Assembly: GCA_905233255.1 (NCBI GenBank)
Contig: CAJOCN010000001.1
Location: 36,523-100,522, forward strand
From: Paludibacteraceae bacterium
GTDB lineage: Bacteria > Bacteroidota > Bacteroidia > Bacteroidales > Paludibacteraceae
DNA length: 64,000 nucleotides
Direction of reading: 5' to 3'
Shown here: positions 39,975 to 48,671 of the stretch, piece after piece
Position numbering within the stretch: the first letter of the stretch is position 1
How the letters are laid out: every line of letters starts with the position of its first letter
Translations under genes and position numbers: made by a program
The notes under the pieces: model-generated
The model's input: the letters and a program-made list of their open reading frames with translations, nothing else
Databases searched by the model: none
What the model was told of the DNA's origin: nothing

Positions 39975-40637
39975 ATGACACTTGAAGACTATATTTCGTC
40001 CCACTCCACTCCGGAAAATGAAGTTTTATCCGCTATCACGCGTGACACGCATATACATATATTGAACCCGCACATGTTATCCGGGCACGTGCAGGGGCGC
40101 GCGCTAAGTATGTTCAGCCACATGATCCGTCCGAAACGTATCTTGGAGCTCGGTACTTTCACCGGATACTCGGCTCTTTGTCTGGCGGAAGGGTTGGCGG
40201 AAGGCGGTCAACTGATCACTATCGAGCATAACGACGAACTCGAGCCTACCATCCGCCGCAACCTCTCCAAATCGCCTTTGTGCGACAAGATAGAACTAAT
40301 TATCGGCGATGCGAAAAAGGAGTTAGACCGCTTCGCTCAAAGACAAAAGACCGCTTCGCTCAAAGACAAAAGTTTGTTCGACCTCGTTTTCATTGATGCG
40401 GACAAGCGCCAGTATTCGGCTTATCTGGATGCCGTGTATCCGTTGGTGCCGGTTGGCGGATTTATTCTGGCGGACAACACGCTCTGGGACGGACATATCA
40501 TCGATCCGGCTTACGACAAAGACAAACAGACGCTCGGTCTGCGGGAATTCAATGACAAACTAAAAGAGGACGACCGCTTTGAGCAAGTCATCCTCCCTTT
40601 ACGAGACGGTCTTACGATTATCCGCAAGGTGCGGTAA
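39975..40637 (+). CDS. SAM-dependent O-methyltransferase (catechol/caffeoyl-CoA type)
   Basis: 220 aa, methyltransferase family 3. Visible: GRALSMFSHMIRPKRILELGTFTGYSALCLAEGL (SAM motif I), ITIEHNDEL, IGDAKKEL, FDLVFIDADKRQY (metal-binding Asp) and VGGFILADNTLWDG. About 16 residues (DRFAQRQKTASLKDKS) between motif III and FDLVFIDADK come from a 23-bp tandem duplication read in two frames. Divergent from the pectate lyase. Substrate unknown; relatives methylate small catechols. Confidence 0.9.
   Translation: MTLEDYISSHSTPENEVLSAITRDTHIHILNPHMLSGHVQGRALSMFSHMIRPKRILELGTFTGYSALCLAEGLAEGGQLITIEHNDELEPTIRRNLSKSPLCDKIELIIGDAKKELDRFAQRQKTASLKDKSLFDLVFIDADKRQYSAYLDAVYPLVPVGGFILADNTLWDGHIIDPAYDKDKQTLGLREFNDKLKEDDRFEQVILPLRDGLTIIRKVR
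40326..40371. repeat. Exact 23-bp tandem duplication inside the methyltransferase gene
   Basis: Two identical units (40326-40348 and 40349-40371). Because 23 is not a multiple of three, the second copy is read in a different frame, yet the downstream frame is intact. Confidence 0.95.
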
Positions 40638-40664
40638 ACCGTTAAGCCGTTAAAGCGTTAGTGC
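40637..40664. repeat. CCGTTAAAGCGTTA word repeat between convergent genes
   Basis: Units ACCGTTAAG, CCGTTAAAG, CGTTAGTG between the methyltransferase stop and the thioesterase stop; no other terminator is visible there. Confidence 0.5.
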
Positions 40665-41153
40665 TTCTTCCCAGGTATAATCGCGTTCCTCTGTAGCCGA
40701 CGGCAGGTATCCCATCTCCGCTTTGGCTTTATCCTGCGGGAAGGTGAAATAGGTGCAAACACACTCGCAGAGCAGTTCGCCCTCAGCGGAATATATCTCG
40801 CCTTGCACGATAGCTACGTTGCGGTGCATCTCTTTGAGGTAGCCGCGGAGTTTGATATAGTCCTGCAGCGTGGAGACGGGTTTATGGTACCGCATCTCCA
40901 TCTTTGCCGTCACGCCGGCGGTCTTCAGTTTATGGAACACCACCCATCCGCAGACCTCGTCCAACAGGACAGCCTGTACACCTCCGTGGAGCGTATTGAT
41001 CCACGACTGATGGTTCTGGGTCGGCCGCCAGATAGAGATGATGTCGTCTCCGTCTTCGAAGAACCGCATCCGCGTTCCTATTGGGTTATCGGGACTACAA
41101 CCGAAACAGTTGTACTCCTTCATTTGGGTCCAAGGATTGATGATTCTTTTCAT
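40650..41153 (-). CDS. Hotdog-fold thioesterase (PaaI-like)
   Basis: 167 aa. Conserved WINTLHGGVQAVLLDEVCGWVVF (HGG with catalytic Asp/Glu helix), TAKMEMRYHKPV and a final strand region. The N-terminal NCFGCSPDNPIGTRMRFF is typical of a PaaI-like subgroup. Acyl-CoA or acyl-ACP substrate unknown. Its start overlaps the CobW gene stop by 4 bp (ATGA), so the two are coupled. Confidence 0.88.
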   Translation of the reverse strand: MKRIINPWTQMKEYNCFGCSPDNPIGTRMRFFEDGDDIISIWRPTQNHQSWINTLHGGVQAVLLDEVCGWVVFHKLKTAGVTAKMEMRYHKPVSTLQDYIKLRGYLKEMHRNVAIVQGEIYSAEGELLCECVCTYFTFPQDKAKAEMGYLPSATEERDYTWEEALTL

Positions 41154-42391
41154 TGCAAGCAGCGGTCTAATGCGTCCGTCAGGGCCTTTTTATCCAAATG
41201 CTGGCCGATGAAAACGAGTTTCTGCATACGGTCGCCGTATTGGTCGTCCCAATCTTTCTGCAGTTGCGGATCTCCCGCCATGAGTTGCATCAGTTCCTCT
41301 TTGGGCATCGTAGCAAACCATTCTCCGGCTTTGCGCAGATTGAACTGCTTTCCCGCCTGCTCGAAGAGATAGCACATGTCGTACTCCTCTGCAAAATAGC
41401 ACATGCCCTTGCAGCGGATTACGTTCTTCGGCCAATGCGCTGCCACAAACTCATCAAAGAGCCCGAGGTCAAACGGTCTGCGGGCAAAATAGACATACGT
41501 CTCAATGCCGAACTCCGCCAAGTGGTCATGCTCGCCATGTTCGTGTTCGTGGTCATGATGATGGTGGTGGTGTTCATGTTCATGTTCATGCTCATGCTCG
41601 TGTTCGTGCTCCTCATCATCGTCGTCATCGTCATCATCGTCATCATGATGGTGGCGTGCGTCCTCTACTTCCCGGATCCAGGTAGCCGAAGTAGCTGTCT
41701 TGTCGAAGTCAAACATTTTCGTGTTCAGCAGCAAGTCCAAATCCACATCGCAATAGTTTGTTTCGATGATTTGTGCGGCGGGCTGAATGGCGCGAATGAT
41801 AGATTTAATATGTGCCAGTTCTTCTTCGCTCACCTCGGCGGCCTTATTCAGCAATACTATATTGCAGAACTCGATCTGCTCGATGACCAGAGCAGCGAGG
41901 TCTTCCTCCTTCGGTACATAGTGCGCCAGTTGCTCTCCGCCGTCGAACTCGTCGCGGATACGCAAGGCATCTACGACCGAGCAGATACAATCGAGTACCG
42001 GCATGCCGTCTTGCGCAAACTGCGGTACCATCTGCGGGTACGAACAGAGCGTCTGTGCTATCGGTGCCGGCTCGCAGATACCCGATGCCTCGATGACGAT
42101 ATAGTCAAACGCTTTCTGGGCTACCAGCTCATGCAGTTGGTTAATCAGGTCGGTCTGCAGCGTGCAGCAGATACAGCCGTTCTGCAGGGCTACCAGCGAG
42201 TCGTCTTTCTGGCTCACTACTCCGCCCTGCTGGATCAGCGAGGCATCGATATTGACCTCGCCGATATCGTTTACAATCACCGCAAAACGAATACCTTTCT
42301 TGTTCGCCAGAATGCGGTTCAGTAATGTGGTTTTGCCACTGCCGAGGTAGCCCGTCAGCAGCAAAACCGGAATTTTAGCAATTTCTTTCAT
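41150..42391 (-). CDS. CobW/COG0523 G3E GTPase, probable metal chaperone
   Basis: 413 aa. Walker A GYLGSGKTTL (about 14-23), the metal motif GCICCT (about 72-77), VIEASGICEP, NKAAEV, and a CobW C-terminal domain with WPKNVIRCKGMCYFAEE. A roughly 45-residue loop (about 245-290) is made almost only of His, Asp and Glu, including a run of ten Asp followed by alternating HE, which would bind Zn or Ni. Coding DNA there is a slippage-prone trinucleotide tract. The family delivers metal to target enzymes, often under zinc limitation. Confidence 0.93.
   Translation of the reverse strand: MKEIAKIPVLLLTGYLGSGKTTLLNRILANKKGIRFAVIVNDIGEVNIDASLIQQGGVVSQKDDSLVALQNGCICCTLQTDLINQLHELVAQKAFDYIVIEASGICEPAPIAQTLCSYPQMVPQFAQDGMPVLDCICSVVDALRIRDEFDGGEQLAHYVPKEEDLAALVIEQIEFCNIVLLNKAAEVSEEELAHIKSIIRAIQPAAQIIETNYCDVDLDLLLNTKMFDFDKTATSATWIREVEDARHHHDDDDDDDDDDEEHEHEHEHEHEHEHHHHHHDHEHEHGEHDHLAEFGIETYVYFARRPFDLGLFDEFVAAHWPKNVIRCKGMCYFAEEYDMCYLFEQAGKQFNLRKAGEWFATMPKEELMQLMAGDPQLQKDWDDQYGDRMQKLVFIGQHLDKKALTDALDRCLQ
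41552..41660. repeat. Trinucleotide/hexanucleotide coding repeat in the CobW gene
   Basis: Tandem ATCGTC-type and GTTCATGTTC-type units encode the acidic and His-rich loop. Copy number may vary between strains. Confidence 0.75.
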
Positions 42392-42413
42392 TTTTCATCA
42401 TTCACTTTTTCAC
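42385..42413. repeat. TTTTTCATCATTCAC word repeat between the CobW and DUF2723 genes
   Basis: Units TTTTTCATCA, TTCACTTTTTCACC across the short junction, including the CobW start codon region. Confidence 0.4.
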
Positions 42414-45400
42414 CTTACATACGCGGCATAATCGCCGTAATATTTTTCTACTAACTCCATTTGGTGGTAGCGCTCGCAGGTCTGCAGTACGTATCCGAGT
42501 ATAGCGCCCTCACGGCTTGTGGTACTCTCCATCAGGCTCTTCTGCCGTCTGTCAAGCGATGCCGCAAAACGCAGATACTCTACGCACGTATTCGCCACAT
42601 TATCCATGATAGCAGCTCCTTTCTCATCCTCGCCGAGCAGGAAATACATGCTGGCCATCGACGCCGAGGTGTAATCGTAAGGGATGTTATAACCCGGCAG
42701 CTGCTCCTCTGCATAATCAAGCACCTCGCGCGCTTTCTCACGTTGGTTCTCGCGGATGAGTTGTTCCGCCAGTTGGGCGAACATCATTCGGTGGGTGCGG
42801 CACATACGCATCAGGTTCTCGTCGATATAGATGCCCGGGATATTCATGTTGCCGAACTTGAACTTGTGCATCATGTTCTCGTACATCTTCTCCGTGTTCA
42901 CGCGCGGCTGACCGTCTGCACTACGGGTCGGCGTAATCTGATAAGCCAGACCTGTCAGCTCCATATACGGCTCGAGGCCGAGGTAATAATCGTTACCTAC
43001 AGTTGCACAGAAATACATCGGGCGCTCCCAATTATTGGTGGACAACATCTCCATGATCATCATCTCCGAGCGCGTGTACATACGTTTCTTGCGGAAGTTG
43101 ATCTGCTCGCCGGACGGCGTCTCTACGTACAGTTGGTCGGACGGCAGGTAGTTATCGCCTTCGCGCGTCTTGGTACGCGGATCATCCGAACGCAGGAAAT
43201 TGAAAGCTTTCTCCACGCTGATCGGTTGTCCCAGACGGTTGTCCACCCTCGCAATCTCATTGGAGCCCGGCATGTAATCCTTGTACTCCCAGCTGATCGG
43301 TAGCGCCTTACTCTCGTAGTACGGACGCTTCATCTGAGCGATGTACCAATCGGTCTGCAGATAACTCAGGTTGCAGACACGGATATCCGTGCCTACTTCC
43401 TCTACTTCCTGGTTGTACCAAAGCGGGAAGGTGTCGTTATCGCCGTTGGAGAAGAGGATCGCTTGCTCCTCACAGGACTTGAGGTAGTTAGCGCCGAAAT
43501 CGCGGCAGCTGTAGCGCTGCGAGCGGTCATGGTCATCCCAGTTCTGTTGCGCCATCAATGCCGGTACACCAAGGCACACGAGGCTTACGCAAAGCGCTAT
43601 GACTGCCTTTCCGCTCTCGCTCTTCAGCGTATTGTTGATCCAATCAATCAGCGCGAGGACGCCCAGACCGATCCAGATACAGAACGCATAGAACGATCCC
43701 GCGTACGCGTAGTCACGCTCGCGCGGTTGATAAGGTGTCTGGTTCAGATAAATGACGATTGCCAGCCCCGTGAGGAAGAACAGCAGGAAAGTCAGCGTGA
43801 AGCTCTTCCATCCCTCCGCTTTGCCGTCTTTATCTTTCTTACCGCACTGCCATACGATACCGATGATACCGAGCAACAGCGGCAGGAAATAATAGACGTT
43901 ATGGCCTTTGTTCTCCTTCAGTTCGGTCGGCAGCAGGCTCTGGTCGCCGAGCATCGCGTTGTCAATGAACGGAATACCCGAGATCCAGTTGCCTTTCGTG
44001 ATATCGCCGTAGGACTGCAGGTCGTTCTGCCTGCCCGCGAAGTTCCACATGAAGTACCGCCAGTACATGAAGTTCACCTGGTAGCGGAAGAAGAATCGCA
44101 TGTTCTCCGCGAAGGTCGGACAATACTCCGTCTTCTGCTGACCGCAGTACTCGTACCGTACGCGTTTGCCTTTGACGTTCGCCCACTCCTTGTAGGCGCC
44201 CACATGGCTACCCTGGCTCGAATACATACGCGGGAAGAGCATGCAGAACTGGGGCATATACTTGTAACTCGTCTTATAACCCGTTACTACGTAGTGGTCT
44301 TTCTCGCCTTCTTTCTTCGGAGCCGGAGCGTATTGCGCATGGCCTTGTTTCTCCACGGGGATGCACATATTGCCCTCTACCCGCAGTTCCACCGGTGCGT
44401 TGTACGTCTGGCCGTAGAACAGAGGACGGTCGCCGTACTGCTCGCGGTTGAGGTAATACTTGAGGCTGAACACATTATCCGGACTGTTCTGGTCCATCGG
44501 GGTGTCTGCCGCCGAACGGATCACCAGAGCCGCATAACTGCTATAACCGATCAGGATCACCGTCACCATCAGCACGCCCGTGTAGATCCATCTCCACTCG
44601 CGTTTCTTGGTGAACCAGATAGCCCATACGAGCACAGCAGCCATCAGCACAAGACAAACCGCCAGACCCGTATTGAACGGACATCCGAAGCCGTTGACAA
44701 ACATCAACTCGAACCAACCGATCAACGTCGGCACACCAGGGATGATGCCATACAGGATGACCAACAGGATGGCACACGACGCCAGGAACGCATAAATCAG
44801 GCCCTTCCAGCTGAACTCGTACTTGCGGAAATAATACACCAGACCGATTGCCGGAATGGTCAGCAAGTTCAGCAAGTGCACGCCGATGGAGAGACCCATG
44901 AGGTATGCAATCGCAATCAACCAACGGTCACTACCCTCTTCGTCCGCCTGCTCGTCCCATTTGAGGATCAGCCAGAAAACGACCGCCGTGAAGAGGGATG
45001 AGGACGCATATACTTCACCCTCCACCGCGGAGAACCAGAAGGTGTCGCTGAAGGTGTATGCCAGCGCACCGACCGCTCCTGCTCCAAGCAGAGCTATGCC
45101 CTTCCAAAGGGTGTCCGGCTGAACCAACTTTCTCCCTAATGCCGTGATTGTCCAGAAGAGGAACAGGATCGTAAACGCGCTCGCTAATGCCGACAGAGCG
45201 TTCACACACATTGCCACGTGCGCTATGTCACTGGCAAAAAGGCTGAAGAAATGACCCATGAGCATGAAGAACGGTGCTCCGGGCGGGTGACCAACGTCTA
45301 ATTTCCAGGCGCTGGAGATGAACTCACCGCAGTCCCAGAAGGAGGCTGTGGGTTCCATCGTAAGGAGATACGTAGCGGCAGCGATGGCAAACACCACCCA

Positions 45401-45436
45401 TCCGCACAGCGTATTCCAAAGTTTAAAATTTTTCAT
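42410..45436 (-). CDS. Large membrane protein, DUF2723 (TMEM260-like) family
   Basis: 1008 aa. About 12 membrane helices in the first 620 residues, with the family start WVVFAIAAATYLLTMEPTASFWDCGEFISSAWKLDVGHPPGAPFFMLMGHFFSLF. The soluble remainder contains a segment with FSNGDNDTFPLWYNQEV and helical repeats. The family has a GT-C glycosyltransferase-like topology and its human member TMEM260 is an O-mannosyltransferase, so a lipid-linked sugar transfer role in surface protein or glycan modification is plausible. Own promoter at 45544-45574. Confidence 0.9.
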   Translation of the reverse strand: MKNFKLWNTLCGWVVFAIAAATYLLTMEPTASFWDCGEFISSAWKLDVGHPPGAPFFMLMGHFFSLFASDIAHVAMCVNALSALASAFTILFLFWTITALGRKLVQPDTLWKGIALLGAGAVGALAYTFSDTFWFSAVEGEVYASSSLFTAVVFWLILKWDEQADEEGSDRWLIAIAYLMGLSIGVHLLNLLTIPAIGLVYYFRKYEFSWKGLIYAFLASCAILLVILYGIIPGVPTLIGWFELMFVNGFGCPFNTGLAVCLVLMAAVLVWAIWFTKKREWRWIYTGVLMVTVILIGYSSYAALVIRSAADTPMDQNSPDNVFSLKYYLNREQYGDRPLFYGQTYNAPVELRVEGNMCIPVEKQGHAQYAPAPKKEGEKDHYVVTGYKTSYKYMPQFCMLFPRMYSSQGSHVGAYKEWANVKGKRVRYEYCGQQKTEYCPTFAENMRFFFRYQVNFMYWRYFMWNFAGRQNDLQSYGDITKGNWISGIPFIDNAMLGDQSLLPTELKENKGHNVYYFLPLLLGIIGIVWQCGKKDKDGKAEGWKSFTLTFLLFFLTGLAIVIYLNQTPYQPRERDYAYAGSFYAFCIWIGLGVLALIDWINNTLKSESGKAVIALCVSLVCLGVPALMAQQNWDDHDRSQRYSCRDFGANYLKSCEEQAILFSNGDNDTFPLWYNQEVEEVGTDIRVCNLSYLQTDWYIAQMKRPYYESKALPISWEYKDYMPGSNEIARVDNRLGQPISVEKAFNFLRSDDPRTKTREGDNYLPSDQLYVETPSGEQINFRKKRMYTRSEMMIMEMLSTNNWERPMYFCATVGNDYYLGLEPYMELTGLAYQITPTRSADGQPRVNTEKMYENMMHKFKFGNMNIPGIYIDENLMRMCRTHRMMFAQLAEQLIRENQREKAREVLDYAEEQLPGYNIPYDYTSASMASMYFLLGEDEKGAAIMDNVANTCVEYLRFAASLDRRQKSLMESTTSREGAILGYVLQTCERYHQMELVEKYYGDYAAYVR

Positions 45437-45543
45437 TCGTTATTGTTGTTTTTAGTTGTATTATTAGGCGAACTATTCTAACCAGTAGAACTCGTACAAA
45501 TCGTCAAAATAACCAATTAAGCCAAAATTAGGCAAAATCGGCG

Positions 45544-45574
45544 CAAAGGTACAAAAAAAAATTGACATGTGCAA
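45544..45574 (-). promoter_or_regulatory. Promoter of the DUF2723 gene
   Basis: Minus strand: TTGC (45574-45571), 19-nt spacer, TACCTTTG (45551-45544); extended element TTGCACATGTCAA. Confidence 0.88.
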
Positions 45575-45617
45575 GAAGTGAGTAACAAATTAGTAGCAGA
45601 CGAGTTCGAAAATATCG

Positions 45618-45650
45618 CACTTATAACACACTTATCACGCACTTATCACG
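45618..45650. repeat. Three tandem 11-bp units
   Basis: CACTTATAACA, CACTTATCACG, CACTTATCACG, with a partial fourth. The period matches one helical turn. Confidence 0.8.
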
Positions 45651-45651
45651 C

Positions 45652-45745
45652 ACTAAATTTTCCAGCCGATTTAGTATTACTTATACTGTATATATACTTT
45701 GTATATATACACTTTTTAATGGTAATTCCGGCTGAAAAAAGCAAA
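45652..45745. repeat. Large imperfect inverted repeat before the polysaccharide promoter
   Basis: The core is a perfect hairpin of GTATATATAC (45688-45697) and GTATATATAC (45701-45710) around TTT. Outward, TTCCAGCC at about 45659 faces GGCTGAAAA at about 45730, with partial pairing between. Confidence 0.6.
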
Positions 45746-45780
45746 AAAAATGTCCCCTTGTAAAAAAAATGCGCGCGCAC

Positions 45781-45811
45781 TTGCGTATATAAAAAAAAAG
45801 TAGTAACTTTG
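45781..45811 (+). promoter_or_regulatory. Promoter of the surface polysaccharide locus
   Basis: TTGC 45781-45784, 19-nt spacer, TAACTTTG 45804-45811. No other promoter with this fit was found until 58653, so the transcript may be about 12 kb. Confidence 0.88.
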
Positions 45812-45843
45812 CACGCTTTTTGAGTTTTATATTTTACATAAAA

Positions 45844-46599
45844 ATGATTAACGTTGGAATTATAGGATGCGGATTTGTTGGAGGAGCCCTTAAAAACTGG
45901 CTCGAGCACAACAATCCCGAATGCAAATTATTCATCAGCGACCCCTACAAGGGCTACAATGATGACCTGAGTAACATTGACATTGCTTTTCTGCAGATTC
46001 ATGTGCCTACGGAAGAAGACGGTACGCAGGATTTGACACTCATGAAAGAGCTCATCACCAATCTGCCGGATGTACCTGTTTTCGTCCGCACGACCATTCT
46101 GCCGGGCACCAGTGAGCGCCTCTCCAAAGAGACAGGACACCAAGTTTGCTACATGCCGGAGTTCCTGACCGAACGCACGTTCATCGAGGACTTCAATAAG
46201 CAGACGATGGTATTCACCGGCGCGCAGGAGTTGCTGACCAAGATCTTTGTCGGTAAGAAATTCACCGTCATGACCCCGTTGGAGGCAGAGCTGACCAAGT
46301 ACATGCACAATGTCTTCGGCGCATACAAAGTGACGTATTTCAATGCCTGCCGCGAGTACTGCGAGCAGATGGGAGCCGACTGGCGTAAGGTCCACACCGG
46401 CATTCTTCTCTCCGGGTACATCAACGACACGCACACTTATGTCCCCGGTCCGGATGGTAAGTTCGGCTACGGCGGCAAGTGTTTCCCGAAGGATGTCAAT
46501 GCCTTTGCAAAAATGACGGAAGGCACGCCGCTCGGCACGCTCCTGGAGCACCTCCACGAGTTGAACGTCCATTTCCGCGGAGTCGAGGAACATATCTAA
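45844..46599 (+). CDS. Short UDP-sugar/GDP-mannose dehydrogenase family protein
   Basis: 251 aa from ATG 45844. Rossmann start [20 protein letters not shown], central domain with [29 protein letters not shown], and the catalytic Cys in [11 protein letters not shown] (about 213). The C-terminal UDP-binding domain (about 150 residues in normal UGDH enzymes) is missing; the frame closes naturally. It may act on a different sugar nucleotide, or with the full-length homologue encoded 17 bp downstream. Confidence 0.85.
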   Translation: MINVGIIGCGFVGGALKNWLEHNNPECKLFISDPYKGYNDDLSNIDIAFLQIHVPTEEDGTQDLTLMKELITNLPDVPVFVRTTILPGTSERLSKETGHQVCYMPEFLTERTFIEDFNKQTMVFTGAQELLTKIFVGKKFTVMTPLEAELTKYMHNVFGAYKVTYFNACREYCEQMGADWRKVHTGILLSGYINDTHTYVPGPDGKFGYGGKCFPKDVNAFAKMTEGTPLGTLLEHLHELNVHFRGVEEHI

Positions 46600-46616
46600 C
46601 GTTAGTGATAAACAGT

Positions 46617-47888
46617 ATGAAAATAGCAGTAGCAGGAACAGGATACGTAGGGCTCAGCATAGCTACCCTACTCGCCCAGCACAATGAGGTAACGGCAGTG
46701 GACATCATCCCCGAAAAAGTGGAGATGCTCAACCGCCGTCAGTCGCCTATTCAGGATGAGTACATCGAGAAATATCTGGATCATGACCGGAAACAACGCA
46801 TGTGTCCGGGGCAAAAACCGTTCCTGAACCTGACAGCCACATTGGATGCCGAGGCGGCATACAAGGACGCAGAGTACGTAGTCATTGCCGCTCCGACCAA
46901 CTACGACAGCCGGCTCAATTATTTCGACACGTCGGCGGTGGAGAACGTGATTGAGACCGTTCTGCGCGTCAACCCCTCTGCTATCATGGTCATCAAATCG
47001 ACCATTCCTGTCGGCTACACGGAGTCTGTCCGCAAGAAATACAATTGCGACAACATCCTCTTCTCTCCGGAGTTCCTGCGCGAGAGCAAGGCGCTCTACG
47101 ATAACCTCTACCCTTCCCGTATCATCGTCGGAACGGTCAAAGGAGACGAACGTCTTACCAAAGCCGCAGAGCGTTTTGCGGCACTCCTCAAAGAGGGAGC
47201 CATCAAGACGGATATAGAGGTCCGTATCATGGGACTGACAGAGGCGGAAGCGGTCAAACTCTTTGCCAACACATACCTCGCGCTCCGCGTCAGCTATTTC
47301 AACGAACTGGACACTTATGCGGAGATGAAGGGTCTCAACACGCAGGATATCATCGATGGTGTCTGCCTCGATCCGCGTATCGGTACGCACTATAACAACC
47401 CCTCTTTCGGCTATGGCGGTTACTGTCTGCCCAAGGACACCAAACAGCTGCTGGCGAACTACCAGGACGTGCCGGAGAACCTGATCGAAGCGATTGTAGA
47501 GTCCAATCGCACCCGCAAAGATTTTATTGCGGATCGCGTATTGGCGAAAGCCGGTTATTACGACTATTACCATAAGGGTGATTTTGATGCCAATCAGGAG
47601 AAAGATTGTACCATCGGAGTCTATCGTCTGACCATGAAATCGAACAGCGATAACTTCCGCCAATCGTCTATTCAAGGCATCATGAAACGCGTCAAAGCGA
47701 AGGGCGCACAGGTCATCATCTACGAACCGACTCTCGAGAATGGCACCACCTTCTTCGGTAGCGAAGTGGTCAATGACCTCGCACAATTCAAACTTCGCAG
47801 CCAAGCCATCATCGCCAATCGTTACGACACAGCCCTTGACGATGTAGCAGAGAAAGTATATACACGAGACATCTTTAGGAGAGACTAA
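46617..47888 (+). CDS. ugd: UDP-glucose 6-dehydrogenase family, full length
   Basis: 423 aa from ATG 46617, chosen because [21 protein letters not shown] gives the dinucleotide-binding start. Central domain [21 protein letters not shown], catalytic Cys in [11 protein letters not shown] (about 269), and a complete C-terminal domain ([21 protein letters not shown]). The enzyme oxidises UDP-glucose to UDP-glucuronate for capsule or exopolysaccharide; a UDP-hexosaminuronate specificity cannot be excluded. Confidence 0.92.
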   Translation: MKIAVAGTGYVGLSIATLLAQHNEVTAVDIIPEKVEMLNRRQSPIQDEYIEKYLDHDRKQRMCPGQKPFLNLTATLDAEAAYKDAEYVVIAAPTNYDSRLNYFDTSAVENVIETVLRVNPSAIMVIKSTIPVGYTESVRKKYNCDNILFSPEFLRESKALYDNLYPSRIIVGTVKGDERLTKAAERFAALLKEGAIKTDIEVRIMGLTEAEAVKLFANTYLALRVSYFNELDTYAEMKGLNTQDIIDGVCLDPRIGTHYNNPSFGYGGYCLPKDTKQLLANYQDVPENLIEAIVESNRTRKDFIADRVLAKAGYYDYYHKGDFDANQEKDCTIGVYRLTMKSNSDNFRQSSIQGIMKRVKAKGAQVIIYEPTLENGTTFFGSEVVNDLAQFKLRSQAIIANRYDTALDDVAEKVYTRDIFRRD

Positions 47889-47941
47889 TCATATTTCAAA
47901 CTATCGGCGTGAACACCGTGTCAACAAACACATAGAACAAT

Positions 47942-48658
47942 ATGATTTCAACAGCAGTTATAATGGCAGCAGGAATGGGTACTCGTTTTGGACACATGAC
48001 TGACCAGCAGCCAAAAGGATTTGTTTTATTTAAAAACAAACCTATGATTATACGAGCCATAGATACCCTGATTCAATGCGGTATAAAGAGAATTATCATT
48101 GGTACCGGTTACCACAAAGAGGCGTACGAAGCGTTGTGCGAAACATATCCGCAAATTGAATGCGTCTATAGTCCACAATATGCGGAAACGAATAGCATGT
48201 ACACTTTGTATAATTGCAGAAATGTTATTGGCAAAGATGATTTTCTACTGTTAGAATCTGATCTTGTATATGACAAGGAGGCTGTATTATCCCTGATGCG
48301 TTGTCCTTTTGAATCGGCGATGTTAATCACATCCGTGCGTAAATTTCAAGATCAATACTATGTGGAGATGAACGAAGAACAACAATTAGTTCGTTGCTCT
48401 ACCAACAAAAACGAACTAAATCCTTCCGGAGAATTGGTTGGAATTCATAAAATCAGTAATGAGTTTTACCTGACAATGGTAAAAGACTACGAACAGAAAA
48501 TGGACGAACTCCCGAAACTTGGCTATGAATACGAATTATTAGCTATCTCACAAAACATAAAACCATTGTACGTATTAAAGAACGACCAATGCGCATGGTA
48601 TGAGATTGATGATATAGATGACTTAAAATATGCAGAAGAGCATATCAACATTGAATAA
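47942..48658 (+). CDS. Sugar/alditol-type nucleotidyltransferase, probable 2-aminoethylphosphonate cytidylyltransferase
   Basis: 238 aa. LicC-like fold: AVIMAAGMGTRFGHMTDQQPKGFVLFKNKPMI (nucleotide loop GxGTR and Lys), ETNSMYTLYNCRNVIGKDDFLLLESDLVYD with metal-binding Asp, and EIDDIDDL near the end. LicC activates phosphocholine with CTP. Here the three following genes make 2-aminoethylphosphonate, and homologues fused to or next to the transaminase (PntC) make CMP-aminoethylphosphonate. That activity is the best guess from context. Confidence 0.85.
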   Translation: MISTAVIMAAGMGTRFGHMTDQQPKGFVLFKNKPMIIRAIDTLIQCGIKRIIIGTGYHKEAYEALCETYPQIECVYSPQYAETNSMYTLYNCRNVIGKDDFLLLESDLVYDKEAVLSLMRCPFESAMLITSVRKFQDQYYVEMNEEQQLVRCSTNKNELNPSGELVGIHKISNEFYLTMVKDYEQKMDELPKLGYEYELLAISQNIKPLYVLKNDQCAWYEIDDIDDLKYAEEHINIE

Positions 48659-48671
48659 AAACGACTAATAT

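Larger units (their letters stand above)
45437..45843. other. Intergenic region between the DUF2723 gene and the polysaccharide locus
   Basis: It contains the two divergent promoters, three 11-bp tandem units (45618-45650), and a large imperfect inverted repeat centred on 45699. No coding frame was accepted. Confidence 0.65.

Noticed and set aside
43463-45001. A 512-codon open frame opposite the DUF2723 gene
   Set aside because: The minus-strand frame has a clear family match and promoter. The plus frame is a composition shadow rich in Arg, Gln and His with no leader or start context.
45652-45745. An invertible capsule promoter of the Mpi type
   Set aside because: The arms are imperfect and the promoter (45781-45811) lies outside them, so inversion would not switch it. 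Kept only as an inverted-repeat finding.
46668-47804. A 378-codon minus-strand frame opposite ugd
   Set aside because: It is antisense to a well-conserved dehydrogenase and has no promoter or family signature.
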